This document shows positions 1 through 8,228 of a stretch of DNA of 21,828 bases, piece after piece. The translations under genes were made by a program, and so were the position numbers. The notes beneath the pieces were generated by a model. It had not been told where the DNA came from and made no database searches. It saw only the letters and a program-made list of their open reading frames with translations. The stretch's first letter is position 1; each line of letters begins with the position of its first letter. The stretch is from positions 1 through 21,828 of the forward strand of contig CALMPB010000236.1 in NCBI GenBank assembly GCA_937871985.1. The letters are read 5' to 3'. Origin of the DNA: an uncultured Burkholderiaceae bacterium. GTDB taxonomy: Bacteria; Pseudomonadota; Gammaproteobacteria; Burkholderiales; Burkholderiaceae.

Positions 1-348
1 CAAAATCATCCCGACAAGAAAGCCCTTGCCATAGGGGGCGTCCACATATGAATCAGATCGCAACCGCCTTGGGAATCCCCAACGAGTCTGTCAGCTCGGA
101 AGATGCTCTAGGAAAAATTGGCGATGGCAGGCCCTTTATTAATCCGCGAGCGGGCGGTTTTTTCGCGCACGCCGCGTTGGATATCTGAAGGTCTGCCTTC
201 GGCGATCGTTTCGCATCGCGTTTTCCCGGTGGCCAATTCCGGCCAACGAAGAAAAGGGATGGGACATTTCCTCATTTGACCCAGCCGACACGGGACCTGC
301 TTGGAACGCCGGACGAAAAATTGGCGCGAAGCGAGCGCTGAAGCCGAA
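1..348. other. Unassigned left edge, no supported gene
   Basis: I see no recognisable gene in this stretch. A reading frame open from the left edge ends at 49-51 on the plus strand and could be the tail of a gene outside the window, but its 16 residues match nothing I know. A 46-codon plus-strand ORF (48-188) has no clear ribosome-binding site and no recognisable motif. Base composition is less GC-rich than in the catabolic genes to the right. Together with the gene remnants that follow, it looks like recombined, decaying sequence at the island boundary. Confidence 0.5.
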
Positions 349-492
349 GAGATTTGGGCCATTCGCTTCATGCTCGACCACGCCAAGAAGGTTCGGGGTC
401 GGGCGGTCCAAATCCTGCTCGGCCATACCAGGATCGAGAGCACGGTGCGGTACCTTGGCGTTGACATTGAGGACGCCCTCGCGCTCGCCGAC
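349..492 (+). pseudogene. Tyrosine recombinase (phage-type integrase) remnant with internal deletion
   Basis: The plus-strand frame first encodes EEIWAIRFMLDHAKKVR, which resembles the N-terminal part of short sphingomonad tyrosine recombinases. It then passes directly into RAVQILLGHTRIEST and VRYLGVDIEDALALAD, which is the C-terminal catalytic end of the same family. The LLGHT histidine and the active-site tyrosine of VRYLG are present. The central region with the first catalytic arginine is missing, so some 100 or more residues appear to have been deleted in frame. The match loses meaning after about position 492, where the frame runs into the antisense of a hydrolase fragment. It cannot encode a working recombinase. 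The C-terminal match is strong; the N-terminal match is from memory of the family and less certain. Confidence 0.7.
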
Positions 493-497
493 GGATC

Positions 498-708
498 TGG
501 ACCAGCTGCTGTCGCCATGTCCGCGCACATCGACAGCGATTGCGCGAAACCCCGCATCGGCCAGATCGCTCATTACCCGCTTCCAAGCGCGCCGGGTCTG
601 ACCGCCCCCATGGGCGAGCAGGACCGGCATTGCTCCGCTCGCCCCCCGGGCCTCAGCCACAAGAGTTAGGCCTCCAGAACCTTCGATCGAGAGTATTTCC
701 GTCTGCAC
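498..708 (-). pseudogene. Alpha/beta hydrolase, N-terminal fragment only
   Basis: Starting from a GTG at 706-708, preceded by AGAGG seven bases upstream, the minus strand encodes about 70 residues typical of the start of an alpha/beta hydrolase. These include the oxyanion-hole segment LLAHGGGQTRRAW and the strand DVRGHGDS. Homology stops near position 498, so the nucleophile elbow, acid and histidine are all absent. The frame stays open to 139 only by running antisense through the integrase remnant, which gives a meaningless tail. A possible -10 box (TATACT) lies at 723-728. The gene was probably cut by the recombination event that left the integrase piece next to it. A fused product may still be expressed but should not be an active hydrolase. 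Confidence 0.7.
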
Positions 709-735
709 TCATCAGCCTCTATAGTATAAAATGGC

Positions 736-1956
736 TTAGACCAGGCTTCGGAGCGGAACCTGCAGGTCACCTGCGGCGCTAAGGTCGACGGACGCGCGTC
801 GTTCAACCAGCCGTCGACCGACCGCCATGTCCGCGCCCCGGTTGACGGTAAGGACACCTTCTACAATTCCCTCCGAGAGGAAGAGGGCGGTAAAGGCGTC
901 GGACTTCAGGTCCCCGCGCAGGACTAGCCTGAGGCTGTCGTCGATCCGTCCTGCGACCTGGATGTTGCAGTCATACTGGTCGGACCAGAACCAGCAGGGC
1001 TGGAGATACCCGCCAGCGCCGCCCAATATTGCGGCGGCCGCGACCTCCGCCTGATCGGCGGCATTGCGAAAGGTCTCCAGCCTGACCCGCGTGCCGAAGA
1101 AGCCGGGCTGGTTGCTCACGTCGCCCGCTGCCCAGACATGGGGATCGCTCGTCCGGCCCCGCGCATCGACCACGATCCCGTTGGCCACACGCAGGCCTGC
1201 GGCCGCCGCGAGTTCGACGTTGGGATCGACGCCGATGCCCACCACCACGGCGTCCGATTCCAGCCGCACGCCGTTGGTCAGGATCACGGTGCGTACCGTA
1301 CCGCCTTCCCGCTCCAGCGCAGAGACGCCCACTCCGTAATGCGCGGTCACGCCCCGCGCCCTGTGGAGTTCCGATAACCACCCTCCGAAACGGCCACCCA
1401 GCGTGCGCAGCATGGCCGCGCCGCCCGGTTCCACGGCGGTGACCCGACATCCGGCCTGGACGGCACTCGCCGCGACCTCCGCGCCGATCACGCCCATCCC
1501 CACCACGACGATCGCGGCCCCCGGCCGAAGCGCCGCGCGCAGGTCGTCCGCATCGGCGCGGGTCCTGAGGTGATGCACGTTAGCCGCATCCGCGCCCGGA
1601 AGATTGAGCCTGCGCGCCCGCGCGCCGGTGGCCAGCAGGACCCGATCTGCCGGGATGCAGCGGCCGTCGGCCAGCCGCAGTTGGCCCCCGGCACAGTCCA
1701 GCGCCTCGACCCTCGTACCGAGTATCAGGTCGATCTGATTGTCGTCGTACCACCGCTCGTCTCGAAGCTCGAACCCCGCCGGCACCGTGTCCGACCGCAA
1801 CCATTCTTTGGACAGCATCGGCCGTTGATAGGGCCGCCACGGCTCCTCGCCGATCAGGACGACGCGCCCGTCGAACCCGCCGGAGCGGACGGCGGCCGCC
1901 GCCTGAGCGCCGGCAAGATTGGCGCCGACTATAGCGATCGTTCCGATCATGGTCAT
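736..1956 (-). CDS. Ferredoxin--NAD(P)+ reductase of a ring-hydroxylating dioxygenase system
   Basis: This 406-residue protein belongs to the FAD-dependent reductase family of BphA4, TodA and HcaD. It passes electrons from NADH through FAD to a Rieske ferredoxin. The FAD-binding GxNxAG motif is at residues 11-16, the family signature RPYQRPMLSK at 41-50, a second dinucleotide-binding motif GMGVIGAE at 153-160, and the FAD-contacting WAAGDV at 275-280. The length is normal. The start is the ATG after GAGG; a second ATG two codons later is possible. It lies 24 bp downstream of the TonB receptor gene and probably shares its transcript. It is the only reductase gene of this kind in the window, so it is the likely partner of the ferredoxin at 12435-12755, although more than 10 kb apart. 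Confidence 0.9.
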   Translation of the reverse strand: MTMIGTIAIVGANLAGAQAAAAVRSGGFDGRVVLIGEEPWRPYQRPMLSKEWLRSDTVPAGFELRDERWYDDNQIDLILGTRVEALDCAGGQLRLADGRCIPADRVLLATGARARRLNLPGADAANVHHLRTRADADDLRAALRPGAAIVVVGMGVIGAEVAASAVQAGCRVTAVEPGGAAMLRTLGGRFGGWLSELHRARGVTAHYGVGVSALEREGGTVRTVILTNGVRLESDAVVVGIGVDPNVELAAAAGLRVANGIVVDARGRTSDPHVWAAGDVSNQPGFFGTRVRLETFRNAADQAEVAAAAILGGAGGYLQPCWFWSDQYDCNIQVAGRIDDSLRLVLRGDLKSDAFTALFLSEGIVEGVLTVNRGADMAVGRRLVERRASVDLSAAGDLQVPLRSLV

Positions 1957-1980
1957 GCCGGCCTCGTCGGTCCCCGCTTC

Positions 1981-4182
1981 CTAGAAGCGGATTTCCGCAC
2001 CGATGCCGACGCGCCGCGGACGTTCGTAGATGATATAGGTGCCAAGCGGACCCGGGGAGATTTGCTGCGCCACCTTCGCGTTCGTCAGATTGTTGGCAAA
2101 CAAATTGAAGCTGATCTTCTCGCCGGGAAGGCGCAAGCCGATCTCCCCGGACAGCATCGTATAGGAATTCTGCACCAGCGAATTAAGGAAGTCGTAATAG
2201 ACCTTGCCGCTGTGGAACAGGTTCGCGCTCGCGGTGAGGCGGCTTTTGCCGATGTCGACGCCATACGTGCCGCCCAGATTGAAGGTATAGCGCGGCGTGC
2301 GGATCATCCATTTGCCAGAAACATCTGCGGAGCTAACGATATTGCCGCCGGTTGGCTTGGGGATGAAGACCTGGGCCTGCGGAAACTTGTCATACTCGGC
2401 ATGTGTGTAGACCGCGGACGCGCGGAGGTTGAGGTCGCGTATGGGGACAACGGTGACTTCCAGCTCCCCGCCGTAGATCTTCGCCGTCGCCGCATTCTGC
2501 AAGATGAAAGCATTGCCGGCCGAACGCGCCGTCACCTGCAGGTCGCTATAGTCATAGCGATAGGCCGACAGGTTGGTCCTGAGCCATGACGCGGGGTCGA
2601 CCTTCAACCCGATTTCGGCCGCCTTGATCGACTCCGGATTCACCGCGATCGGCGACGTGCCGAAGGTGTTGAACACCCCGCTCTTGAAGCCGGTGCCGTA
2701 GCTTGCGTACACATTGGCGTGATCGGCAAAATTATATCGCAGCGCAGCGCGATAGGTAAATTTGTTAAATGATTTGCGGGCGGTGCCGAACGGCAGCGGT
2801 GTGCCATTGACCGATTGCTCGAATGTCCGTTTCTCGGTCGTGTAGCGCACACCGCCGGTCAGAAAGAGCGAATCGACGATCTCGTAAGTGCCCTCCGCAA
2901 AGCCTGCAAAGGAGGTTGTCGTGACCTTCGGCTCAAGTAGTGTTTGGCTCGGCACCGCAGTGGGAGATACCGCGCTGTAGACGAACACTGGCTGTTCGCC
3001 GGTCAGGCGAAACGCATAGGCTCCGAGGATCCATTTGAACCGCCCGACACCGGTGGAAAGCAGCCGCACCTCCTGGCTATACGTCTTGGGCCGGACCCGC
3101 ATGTCAGTATAGCCCAGCAGAATGTTCGAGGCGTCCGAATCGGCGAATTGATTGACACGCGTCGTCATGAAGGCGCCGGTAGTCTCCAGGTTCACGCCGC
3201 CCAGATCGAACTGCGTGCGCAGCGACAGATCGAACCGGTTGTAGTCGGATCTCCCGCGCCCATTGAGCGATGCCTCCCAAGCCTGGTCAGGAATAATCAC
3301 TCCCGGGAATGGCGCACCGGCGGTGTTTCCCCGGAACGGCTGCTGCGACGCCACCTGATCTTTCGAATCGACATACGCCGCGGTCAGGATGATTTTTGCC
3401 GAATCGCTGGGTTCGAACATTAGCTTGCTGCGTAGCGAAATCGTCCGCGCAGCGCCCAACGTTCCACCGGTGTTGAGGTCACTGATGTAACCGTCGCTCT
3501 TGCGGTATAACATCGCAAGATCGGCTGCGACTGTTTTGCCAAGCCCTCCGGTCACATAACCGCGAACATCGACGTCATTCGCCTCTTCTCGGGAGCGACC
3601 GTAGCGCGCGGCGATCCGGCCACTCGTCGTGAAACTGGGATCCGGCGTGATGACGTTGACCAGCCCGCCAGTGGCATTGCGGCCGAACACGGTGCCCTGC
3701 GGGCCGCGCAACACCTCGACCCGCTCGACCTGGACGAGGTCGATCTGCGTCGAATATGGGTCCGCCTGATAGACGCCATCGACGTAGATCGCGACATTAC
3801 TCTCGTCCCCGGTAGAATTCCCTGCCGAACCGACTCCGCGAATGCTCGGCTGCATCACGTTCTGGTTACGACCGCCGTTGAATGCCGGAATGATCTGGGT
3901 AAGGCTGCGGACCTCGCGCACGCCCGAATTTTCGAGTGCATCGCCACCGATCGCCGTCACCGTCACTGGAATGTTTTGAAGCCGTTCTTCACGGCGCGTA
4001 GCGGTGACCAGGATGTCGGCAATGCCGCTGTTATCGGGCGGGGTCGCGGCGGGAGCCGCTGGCGTGTCCTGCGGCGTGGCCGCAGCGGAAGGAACTGGCG
4101 CGACCGCTTGCGCCTGCGCGATCGCCGGGAAACTCACCGCGCAAAATAATGCGAACGGCCGCTTCAGAACCTGCATTCCCAT
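1981..4182 (-). CDS. TonB-dependent outer-membrane receptor
   Basis: The 733-residue product begins with a signal peptide (KRPFALFCAVSFPAIAQAQA). A proline- and alanine-rich linker follows, then a TonB-box-like IADILVTATRREERLQ and a plug domain with the conserved IRGVG, YVDGVY and VEVLRGPQGTVFGRNATGG segments. The rest is a beta-barrel ending in the outer-membrane terminal phenylalanine (GAEIRF). Such sphingomonad receptors import aromatic compounds or siderophores; here the neighbourhood argues for an aromatic substrate of this pathway. I chose the ATG at 4180-4182 because AGGGGAGAGG lies just upstream. A longer frame from 4203 would place that site inside the coding sequence. The gene has its own promoter with a copy of the ATACS-N4-SGTAT box, so uptake appears to be co-regulated with catabolism. 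Confidence 0.92.
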   Translation of the reverse strand: MGMQVLKRPFALFCAVSFPAIAQAQAVAPVPSAAATPQDTPAAPAATPPDNSGIADILVTATRREERLQNIPVTVTAIGGDALENSGVREVRSLTQIIPAFNGGRNQNVMQPSIRGVGSAGNSTGDESNVAIYVDGVYQADPYSTQIDLVQVERVEVLRGPQGTVFGRNATGGLVNVITPDPSFTTSGRIAARYGRSREEANDVDVRGYVTGGLGKTVAADLAMLYRKSDGYISDLNTGGTLGAARTISLRSKLMFEPSDSAKIILTAAYVDSKDQVASQQPFRGNTAGAPFPGVIIPDQAWEASLNGRGRSDYNRFDLSLRTQFDLGGVNLETTGAFMTTRVNQFADSDASNILLGYTDMRVRPKTYSQEVRLLSTGVGRFKWILGAYAFRLTGEQPVFVYSAVSPTAVPSQTLLEPKVTTTSFAGFAEGTYEIVDSLFLTGGVRYTTEKRTFEQSVNGTPLPFGTARKSFNKFTYRAALRYNFADHANVYASYGTGFKSGVFNTFGTSPIAVNPESIKAAEIGLKVDPASWLRTNLSAYRYDYSDLQVTARSAGNAFILQNAATAKIYGGELEVTVVPIRDLNLRASAVYTHAEYDKFPQAQVFIPKPTGGNIVSSADVSGKWMIRTPRYTFNLGGTYGVDIGKSRLTASANLFHSGKVYYDFLNSLVQNSYTMLSGEIGLRLPGEKISFNLFANNLTNAKVAQQISPGPLGTYIIYERPRRVGIGAEIRF

Positions 4183-4251
4183 ATTCCTCTCCCCTTGCCT
4201 CATTGGGCAACACCAAGATACGCGCAGCTCATCCAGCGGACTTCCCGCGTT

Positions 4252-4280
4252 TCAATACGGCGGCGTATGTTTATGGTCCA
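4252..4280 (-). promoter_or_regulatory. Promoter and operator of the TonB receptor gene
   Basis: The 14-bp box at 4255-4268 reads ATACG-GCGG-CGTAT, with perfect 5-bp arms. On the minus strand a -35-like TGGACC (4275-4280) and a -10-like TATTGA (4252-4257) are 17 bp apart, with the box inside the spacer. This is the same geometry as at the two other well-formed sites of this motif. A stronger -35 (TTGACA, 4285-4290) lies further upstream and would pair with a poor -10, so the exact start of transcription is open. Binding of a regulator here should block RNA polymerase. The TetR protein at 9038-9643 is the inferred binder. Confidence 0.65.
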
Positions 4281-4293
4281 TTCTTGTCAATGC

Positions 4294-5241
4294 TTATGTT
4301 TGCTCGCCCGTGGCGGTGAGGTGCGCGACACCAGAGATCCATCCCGGCGCCGGCCGATATTCTTTCTGTGCGACACGGTATTGACCCGTTGCTCCCATCG
4401 CTGCGGACGCGGCGACCCATGCCAAGAGTTCATTGGCTCCCGAACCCGCGACCGCATCGACCGCCGCGGTATCCAAGGCGTCGAGAGCCTCCCAGTCCTG
4501 CGCCGCGATCATTTCCAGGACACAAGCGTCCCAGGCCGGATTGAGCGGCCGTACCGGCCCCTCCCCGCGCGCGGCGTCCGCTGCGACGGCAAGAACCTTA
4601 GTTTCCCGTGCTCGCTGCTCGTCACGGGTCAGCGCTGCCGCCCCGGTCAGGCGGGCCCGCACTTCCGGGCTCGCGCCAGCGATCTGGGGCACCAGGGGGT
4701 CGTGGGACAGCCCGCCCGATGCGGCGAACAGGATGCGCAGGCTGCAGCGTCGCGCGAAACGTCCTACCGCTTCACCCAGCAGACGCGCGCGGCGATAGGT
4801 CGGCAGCGGCGGGGCGGCGCAGTTCACGAAGATCGGCACAACGGGATAGCGGTCCGCCCGGCCGAACATCAGTTCCCACATCTGCACGAAGCCGTGATCA
4901 ACCACCATCGCGTAGGAAAGCGCTGCGTCCACGTCTCCTGCACGTACCGCGTCGAGCACCTGCAGCGCGAACACTTCGTCGACCTTCAGCGGTTCGTCTG
5001 ACGTTGCCCAGTCACCATAGGAACGCGCAGCCGTCCCAACGCAGAAGCTCGGCATCAGACCGTAGTTGAAACCGTGAAAATGGTCAGGCGCGAACTGGAT
5101 GATGTGATCGGGGGCAAAGTCTTCGACGAAGTTGGCCATCCGGTCGAAAGACGCCTTCACCGCCATGCAAGTGGCATCGTCCGCGAGCTCCGGGTTGAGC
5201 ATGACGGGGGAGTGCGAGGCACAGGCGAGGGCGAACGGCAT
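4294..5241 (-). CDS. mhpB: MhpB-type extradiol dioxygenase (3-carboxyethylcatechol 2,3-dioxygenase family)
   Basis: The 315-residue protein follows E. coli MhpB along its length (314 residues). That iron(II) enzyme opens the ring of 2,3-dihydroxyphenylpropionate next to the diol. Key residues are visible: His10 (ASHSP), His54 in APDHFHGF, Asp115-His116 in VVDHGF and His180 in SGGLSH, matching the metal-binding and acid-base histidines of the family. The ATG lies 2 bp beyond the stop of the MhpC-like gene, so the two are translated together; together they form a cleavage-hydrolysis pair. The substrate should be a catechol with an acidic or bulky side chain at C3. Exact specificity is inferred from family membership, not proven. 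This enzyme is distinct from the LigAB-type dioxygenase at 18214-19319. Confidence 0.88.
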   Translation of the reverse strand: MPFALACASHSPVMLNPELADDATCMAVKASFDRMANFVEDFAPDHIIQFAPDHFHGFNYGLMPSFCVGTAARSYGDWATSDEPLKVDEVFALQVLDAVRAGDVDAALSYAMVVDHGFVQMWELMFGRADRYPVVPIFVNCAAPPLPTYRRARLLGEAVGRFARRCSLRILFAASGGLSHDPLVPQIAGASPEVRARLTGAAALTRDEQRARETKVLAVAADAARGEGPVRPLNPAWDACVLEMIAAQDWEALDALDTAAVDAVAGSGANELLAWVAASAAMGATGQYRVAQKEYRPAPGWISGVAHLTATGEQT

Positions 5242-5243
5242 CG

Positions 5244-6131
5244 CTATTCTCCCCCGACGCCGGCGTCGCGACCGAGCAGGAACGCCAGGTGGATACGGTT
5301 GAACGTGTCCGCATCCTCATATTGCGGCCAGTGCCCACACTCGTTCATCACGGCGAACTGGCTGCCCGGAATCATGTCGGCGATCTGCTTGCCTTCGACT
5401 GCGGTCGCGGTGGGATCATGCGAGGTCCACAACACCAGCGTTGGCGCCTTGATCGACGCATATTGGTCGGGCGTGACCATATTGCGCCGCCGGATCTCCA
5501 TGTCCTGAAGGCACAGGATCTCGCGCATCACAGCTGCGAAACCCGGCTGGCGATAGATGCGCCGGCGCACCTCGACGAGATCATCGGTGACCTTGGTCTT
5601 GTCGTGCATCAGCATCTCAAGACGGTCGCGGATCATCGCTGCGTCGGGATTCTCCACCGCCCGCATCGACAGACGTCTGATCCGGTCCATCACCTCCGGG
5701 TGCGCGGTCCAGCCGCCCGCGGTATTGAGCACGACCCGGTCCACCGCATCCGGGTGGTTCACCGCAAGATAAGTCGCGATCCAGCCTCCGAGCGATTCGC
5801 CCGAGACGTGCGCCCGCTCGCGCCCGAGCGCTTTCATCGCTGCCAGCACGTGCCTCGCGTAATCGCAAATTTCATAACCGCCGGTCGGCTTGTCGCTCCA
5901 GCCATGCCCAACGCTGTCGATCGCCACGGTCCAGAAGTGCTCCGCATGCGCGGCGAAGTTGCGCACATAGGCCTCCGCATGGCCGCCGGTGCCATGGAGC
6001 AGCAGCAGCAGCGGCTTGTCGCTTTCGCCGGCGCTGATGAACCGCGTTCGGACACCGCCGGCGTCGATGAAGCCCTGGCGGAACTCGGTGGGACCGAGAT
6101 CGGTCCAGATGCTGTGGTACGGCGTTTCCAT
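5244..6131 (-). CDS. mhpC: Meta-cleavage product C-C hydrolase, MhpC-like alpha/beta hydrolase
   Basis: This 295-residue protein hydrolyses the carbon-carbon bond of a ring-opened 2-hydroxy-6-oxo-dienoate, giving 2-hydroxypenta-2,4-dienoate and a carboxylic acid. It has the oxyanion-hole segment LLHGTGGHAEAY, the nucleophile elbow GESLGG with Ser113, the acid Asp239 (WTSHDPTA) and the base His267 (NECGHWP). With MhpB just downstream, the natural product acid would be succinate or a longer chain, depending on the side chain. The ATG follows AGGA at a workable distance, and 30 bp separate it from the flavin reductase gene. It differs clearly from the hydrolase at 19316-20152 (GNSFGG, HGSGPG), so the two probably serve different ring-cleavage products. 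Confidence 0.85.
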   Translation of the reverse strand: METPYHSIWTDLGPTEFRQGFIDAGGVRTRFISAGESDKPLLLLLHGTGGHAEAYVRNFAAHAEHFWTVAIDSVGHGWSDKPTGGYEICDYARHVLAAMKALGRERAHVSGESLGGWIATYLAVNHPDAVDRVVLNTAGGWTAHPEVMDRIRRLSMRAVENPDAAMIRDRLEMLMHDKTKVTDDLVEVRRRIYRQPGFAAVMREILCLQDMEIRRRNMVTPDQYASIKAPTLVLWTSHDPTATAVEGKQIADMIPGSQFAVMNECGHWPQYEDADTFNRIHLAFLLGRDAGVGGE

Positions 6132-6161
6132 TGGCGTATCCTGTTGTCGTTGCTGCTGGGG

Positions 6162-6662
6162 TCAGGCGATGTTGTGATAGCCACCTCGCCAGTGGACGAG
6201 CGGCGGCCTGTCGTAGTGGCGCGCGCGCATTACGCGGCCCAGAAAGATCGCATGATCACCGCCGGGAAACTCGTCGACCCTCTCGCATTCGATCCATGCG
6301 AGCGCGCCCGGCAACAGGGGTATGTCTGCCATGCCGGTCGCCGCACGGAGCGCAGCGAAGCGATCGACCGGAGCGCAGAATCGCCGGGACACCTCCTCCT
6401 GGTCGGCGGCCAGGATGTTGGCCGCGAAGTGGCGCGCCTTGCTGAAAACCGCATAAGAGGGCGCGGTTCGACGCAGGCTCCACTGCACCAGCGGCGGGTC
6501 GAGTGACAGCGAAACGAACGAACTGACGGTGACGCCGTGGGGCGCGCCCTGCGCGTCCCGAGTGGAGATCACGGTCACACCACTGGCCAGGCACGCCATC
6601 GCACCGCGGAACGAATCCGCGCTAACGCAGGGTGAAGCCTGCCCCTCGGACCGGCCGTTCAC
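6162..6662 (-). CDS. Flavin reductase component (HpaC family) of two-component monooxygenase
   Basis: The 166-residue protein is a small flavin reductase domain. It starts with the characteristic FRGAMACLASGVTVIST, then has GVTVSSFVSLSLDPPLVQWS and ends with the family-typical HWRGGYHNI. It should use NAD(P)H to reduce free FAD or FMN and hand it to the HpaB-type oxygenase encoded upstream. The start codon is GTG at 6660-6662 and overlaps the hpaB stop by four bases (GTGA). This indicates translational coupling and a matched partner. The length is normal for the family. Confidence 0.88.
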   Translation of the reverse strand: MNGRSEGQASPCVSADSFRGAMACLASGVTVISTRDAQGAPHGVTVSSFVSLSLDPPLVQWSLRRTAPSYAVFSKARHFAANILAADQEEVSRRFCAPVDRFAALRAATGMADIPLLPGALAWIECERVDEFPGGDHAIFLGRVMRARHYDRPPLVHWRGGYHNIA

Positions 6663-8146
6663 GCCCCCGATCCTGGCGCGGCCCCTGCGGGTTGCGGCTC
6701 CCCTGCCAGCGCCAGAGCCGCATCCACCAGCCGCCGGTAATCGGTGTCGTCAACCGCGAGATAGGTGCCGGCGATGTTGCGGACGGGATCGCCAGCATAA
6801 TAGCGCTCATACTGGACGAGCCGCTGGCCAAACGCCTCGCCGGCCAGATCCCAGGCGAGCTTGAACAGCTTCACCCGATCGATCGACGACAGCTGCGCGC
6901 CGGCATAATAAGTCGCGGTATCGCCCGCTATCTCCTCCGCCGCCAGATCGGCGCCCGACGGCATCAGCATGAACCCGCCGGCGCCGATCGTCTGGAGGAC
7001 TTCGATTATACGCGGATAGGCTTGCGGCAGCATCGTTCGCAGCGTCTGGAGCGGCGCGAGCGCAGGCCGCAGCGTGCCGCTCGCGGTACGCTCCGCCTCG
7101 ACCTCGGCGCGTGCCAGTCCGCTCTTGAGATGCTCGACATAGCCGATGCATTCACCCAGCATGTGCTGCACATGCAGGAAGGCGTCGGCACCGATCGACC
7201 GCGCGACCGCCATGGCGAGGCCGGTAGCGAACTGCATCTTCGCCAAGGCACGTGTATTGGTCTGGTAGGCCGTATGGTTGCGGATCGCGGTGCGGAAATA
7301 CATGTCCCCCGACAACTTGACGTCGCGGTAGCTGAAAACCCGCTCCCAGGGCACGAACACGTCGTGGAACACCAGGAGCGAGTCACTTTCCTCGAACCGC
7401 GTCGACAACGGATGGTCGAACGCCGCACGTTCGCCAGCGATCACGTAGGGCTCGCGGCAGATCTGGCGCAGGCCCGGCGCACCGGCGGGCACCGCACAGA
7501 TCAGCGCATGGTCCTCGTCGCCGGGCTTCATGCCGGGCAAATTGTACAGCAGGATTTCGTCGGCGACCGGCCCCAAAGTGGCGATCATGCGGGCGCCGCC
7601 GATGCGAATCCCGCCGTCTTCCTCACCGGTGACGCGAAGGTGAAGTGCGCCGTGTTCGTGGCTCTGTTTCGTGCGATCGTTCTGCGGTGGGATCAGCGCA
7701 TGGCTCAGAAACAGGTCATGGCGGCGGACATGGTCGTAATACCAAGCGACGTTGTCCGCATATCGCTGCCCAGCCTCGCCGAAGACGTGACGGTCCTCCC
7801 AGAGCGCCAGCAGAGTGGTATTGAGGAAATCGGGGGACCGCCCCAGCAGCCCGAAGCTCGCCTCCGCCCAAAGCCTGTATCCTTGGCGCCGCCTGCGCAA
7901 GTCATCGACGGTCCGCGCGGGCTCGAACGCGATTCCACAGCGCTCGCCCGTGACCGCGTCGAGGGCGGTCAAGCTGTCGCGATGCTCGGGATGGTGCTGC
8001 ATGTCATACAGCGCCGCAATCTCGCGCGCGACCGCACTGAACGCCGGGTGATCGGCGACGTTGTCAACTCGTTGCCCGCCGACCCAGACGTCGCGCGGAC
8101 TCGATCGCAACCCCTGCAGATACTCAGCGCCGGTCCGCACACCCAT
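6659..8146 (-). CDS. hpaB: HpaB-family flavin-dependent phenol ortho-hydroxylase, oxygenase component
   Basis: The 495-residue protein belongs to the HpaB/PvcC/TftD family. These enzymes use reduced FAD and oxygen to add a hydroxyl ortho to a phenolic hydroxyl. Family segments include RTGAEYLQGL near the start, LRRRRQGYRLWAEASFGLLG, GRSPDFLNT (102-110) and HDLFLSHALIPPQNDR (143-158). The ATG at 8144-8146 is preceded by GGGAGAG five bases away, so I prefer it to an in-frame start 21 bp upstream. It leads the operon hpaB-hpaC-mhpC-mhpB. In E. coli the catechol for MhpB is made by the unrelated hydroxylase MhpA; here this two-component enzyme appears to fill that place. The substrate is probably a 2- or 3-hydroxyphenyl alkanoate or a related phenol, which is inference. 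Confidence 0.88.
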   Translation of the reverse strand: MGVRTGAEYLQGLRSSPRDVWVGGQRVDNVADHPAFSAVAREIAALYDMQHHPEHRDSLTALDAVTGERCGIAFEPARTVDDLRRRRQGYRLWAEASFGLLGRSPDFLNTTLLALWEDRHVFGEAGQRYADNVAWYYDHVRRHDLFLSHALIPPQNDRTKQSHEHGALHLRVTGEEDGGIRIGGARMIATLGPVADEILLYNLPGMKPGDEDHALICAVPAGAPGLRQICREPYVIAGERAAFDHPLSTRFEESDSLLVFHDVFVPWERVFSYRDVKLSGDMYFRTAIRNHTAYQTNTRALAKMQFATGLAMAVARSIGADAFLHVQHMLGECIGYVEHLKSGLARAEVEAERTASGTLRPALAPLQTLRTMLPQAYPRIIEVLQTIGAGGFMLMPSGADLAAEEIAGDTATYYAGAQLSSIDRVKLFKLAWDLAGEAFGQRLVQYERYYAGDPVRNIAGTYLAVDDTDYRRLVDAALALAGEPQPAGAAPGSGA

Positions 8147-8185
8147 AAATTCTCTCCCGCCGATCAATAGTACCGTGCGGGAGAG

Positions 8186-8214
8186 TATTTAACTCGGGCC
8201 ATTAGTTGCCCCAA
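8186..8214 (-). promoter_or_regulatory. Probable promoter of the hpaB operon
   Basis: On the minus strand TTGGGG (8209-8214) and TAAATA (8186-8191) are 17 bp apart and could serve as weak -35 and -10 boxes. This would give a transcription start near 8179 and a leader of about 33 bases before the hpaB ATG. A small palindrome GAGT-ATTTA-ACTC (8183-8195) overlaps the -10 box. Both hexamers match the consensus poorly, which fits a promoter that needs an activator. Confidence 0.5.
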
Positions 8215-8228
8215 GGCGAAGTTCCGTG

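Noticed and set aside
144..163. Possible rho-independent terminator (CCGC ... GCGG then six T)
   Set aside because: The stem is only four pairs with a six-base loop and there is no identified gene ending just upstream, so it is too weak to call.
2965..2978. Near-match to the regulatory box, ATACCGCGCTGTAG
   Set aside because: The right arm has a mismatch (GTAG for GTAT) and it lies inside the TonB receptor coding region, so I do not count it as a fifth site.
2944..3423. Plus-strand open frame opposite the TonB receptor gene
   Set aside because: It is a shadow of conserved receptor coding sequence, with no motif or ribosome-binding site.
6632..8170. Long plus-strand open frame opposite hpaB
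   Set aside because: It is antisense to a well-conserved HpaB-family gene, has arginine/glutamine-rich shadow composition and no recognisable domain. It stays open because of high GC content.
8183..8195. Palindrome GAGT-ATTTA-ACTC as a separate operator
   Set aside because: The arms are only four bases and it overlaps the proposed -10 box of hpaB. It occurs once, so it may be chance.
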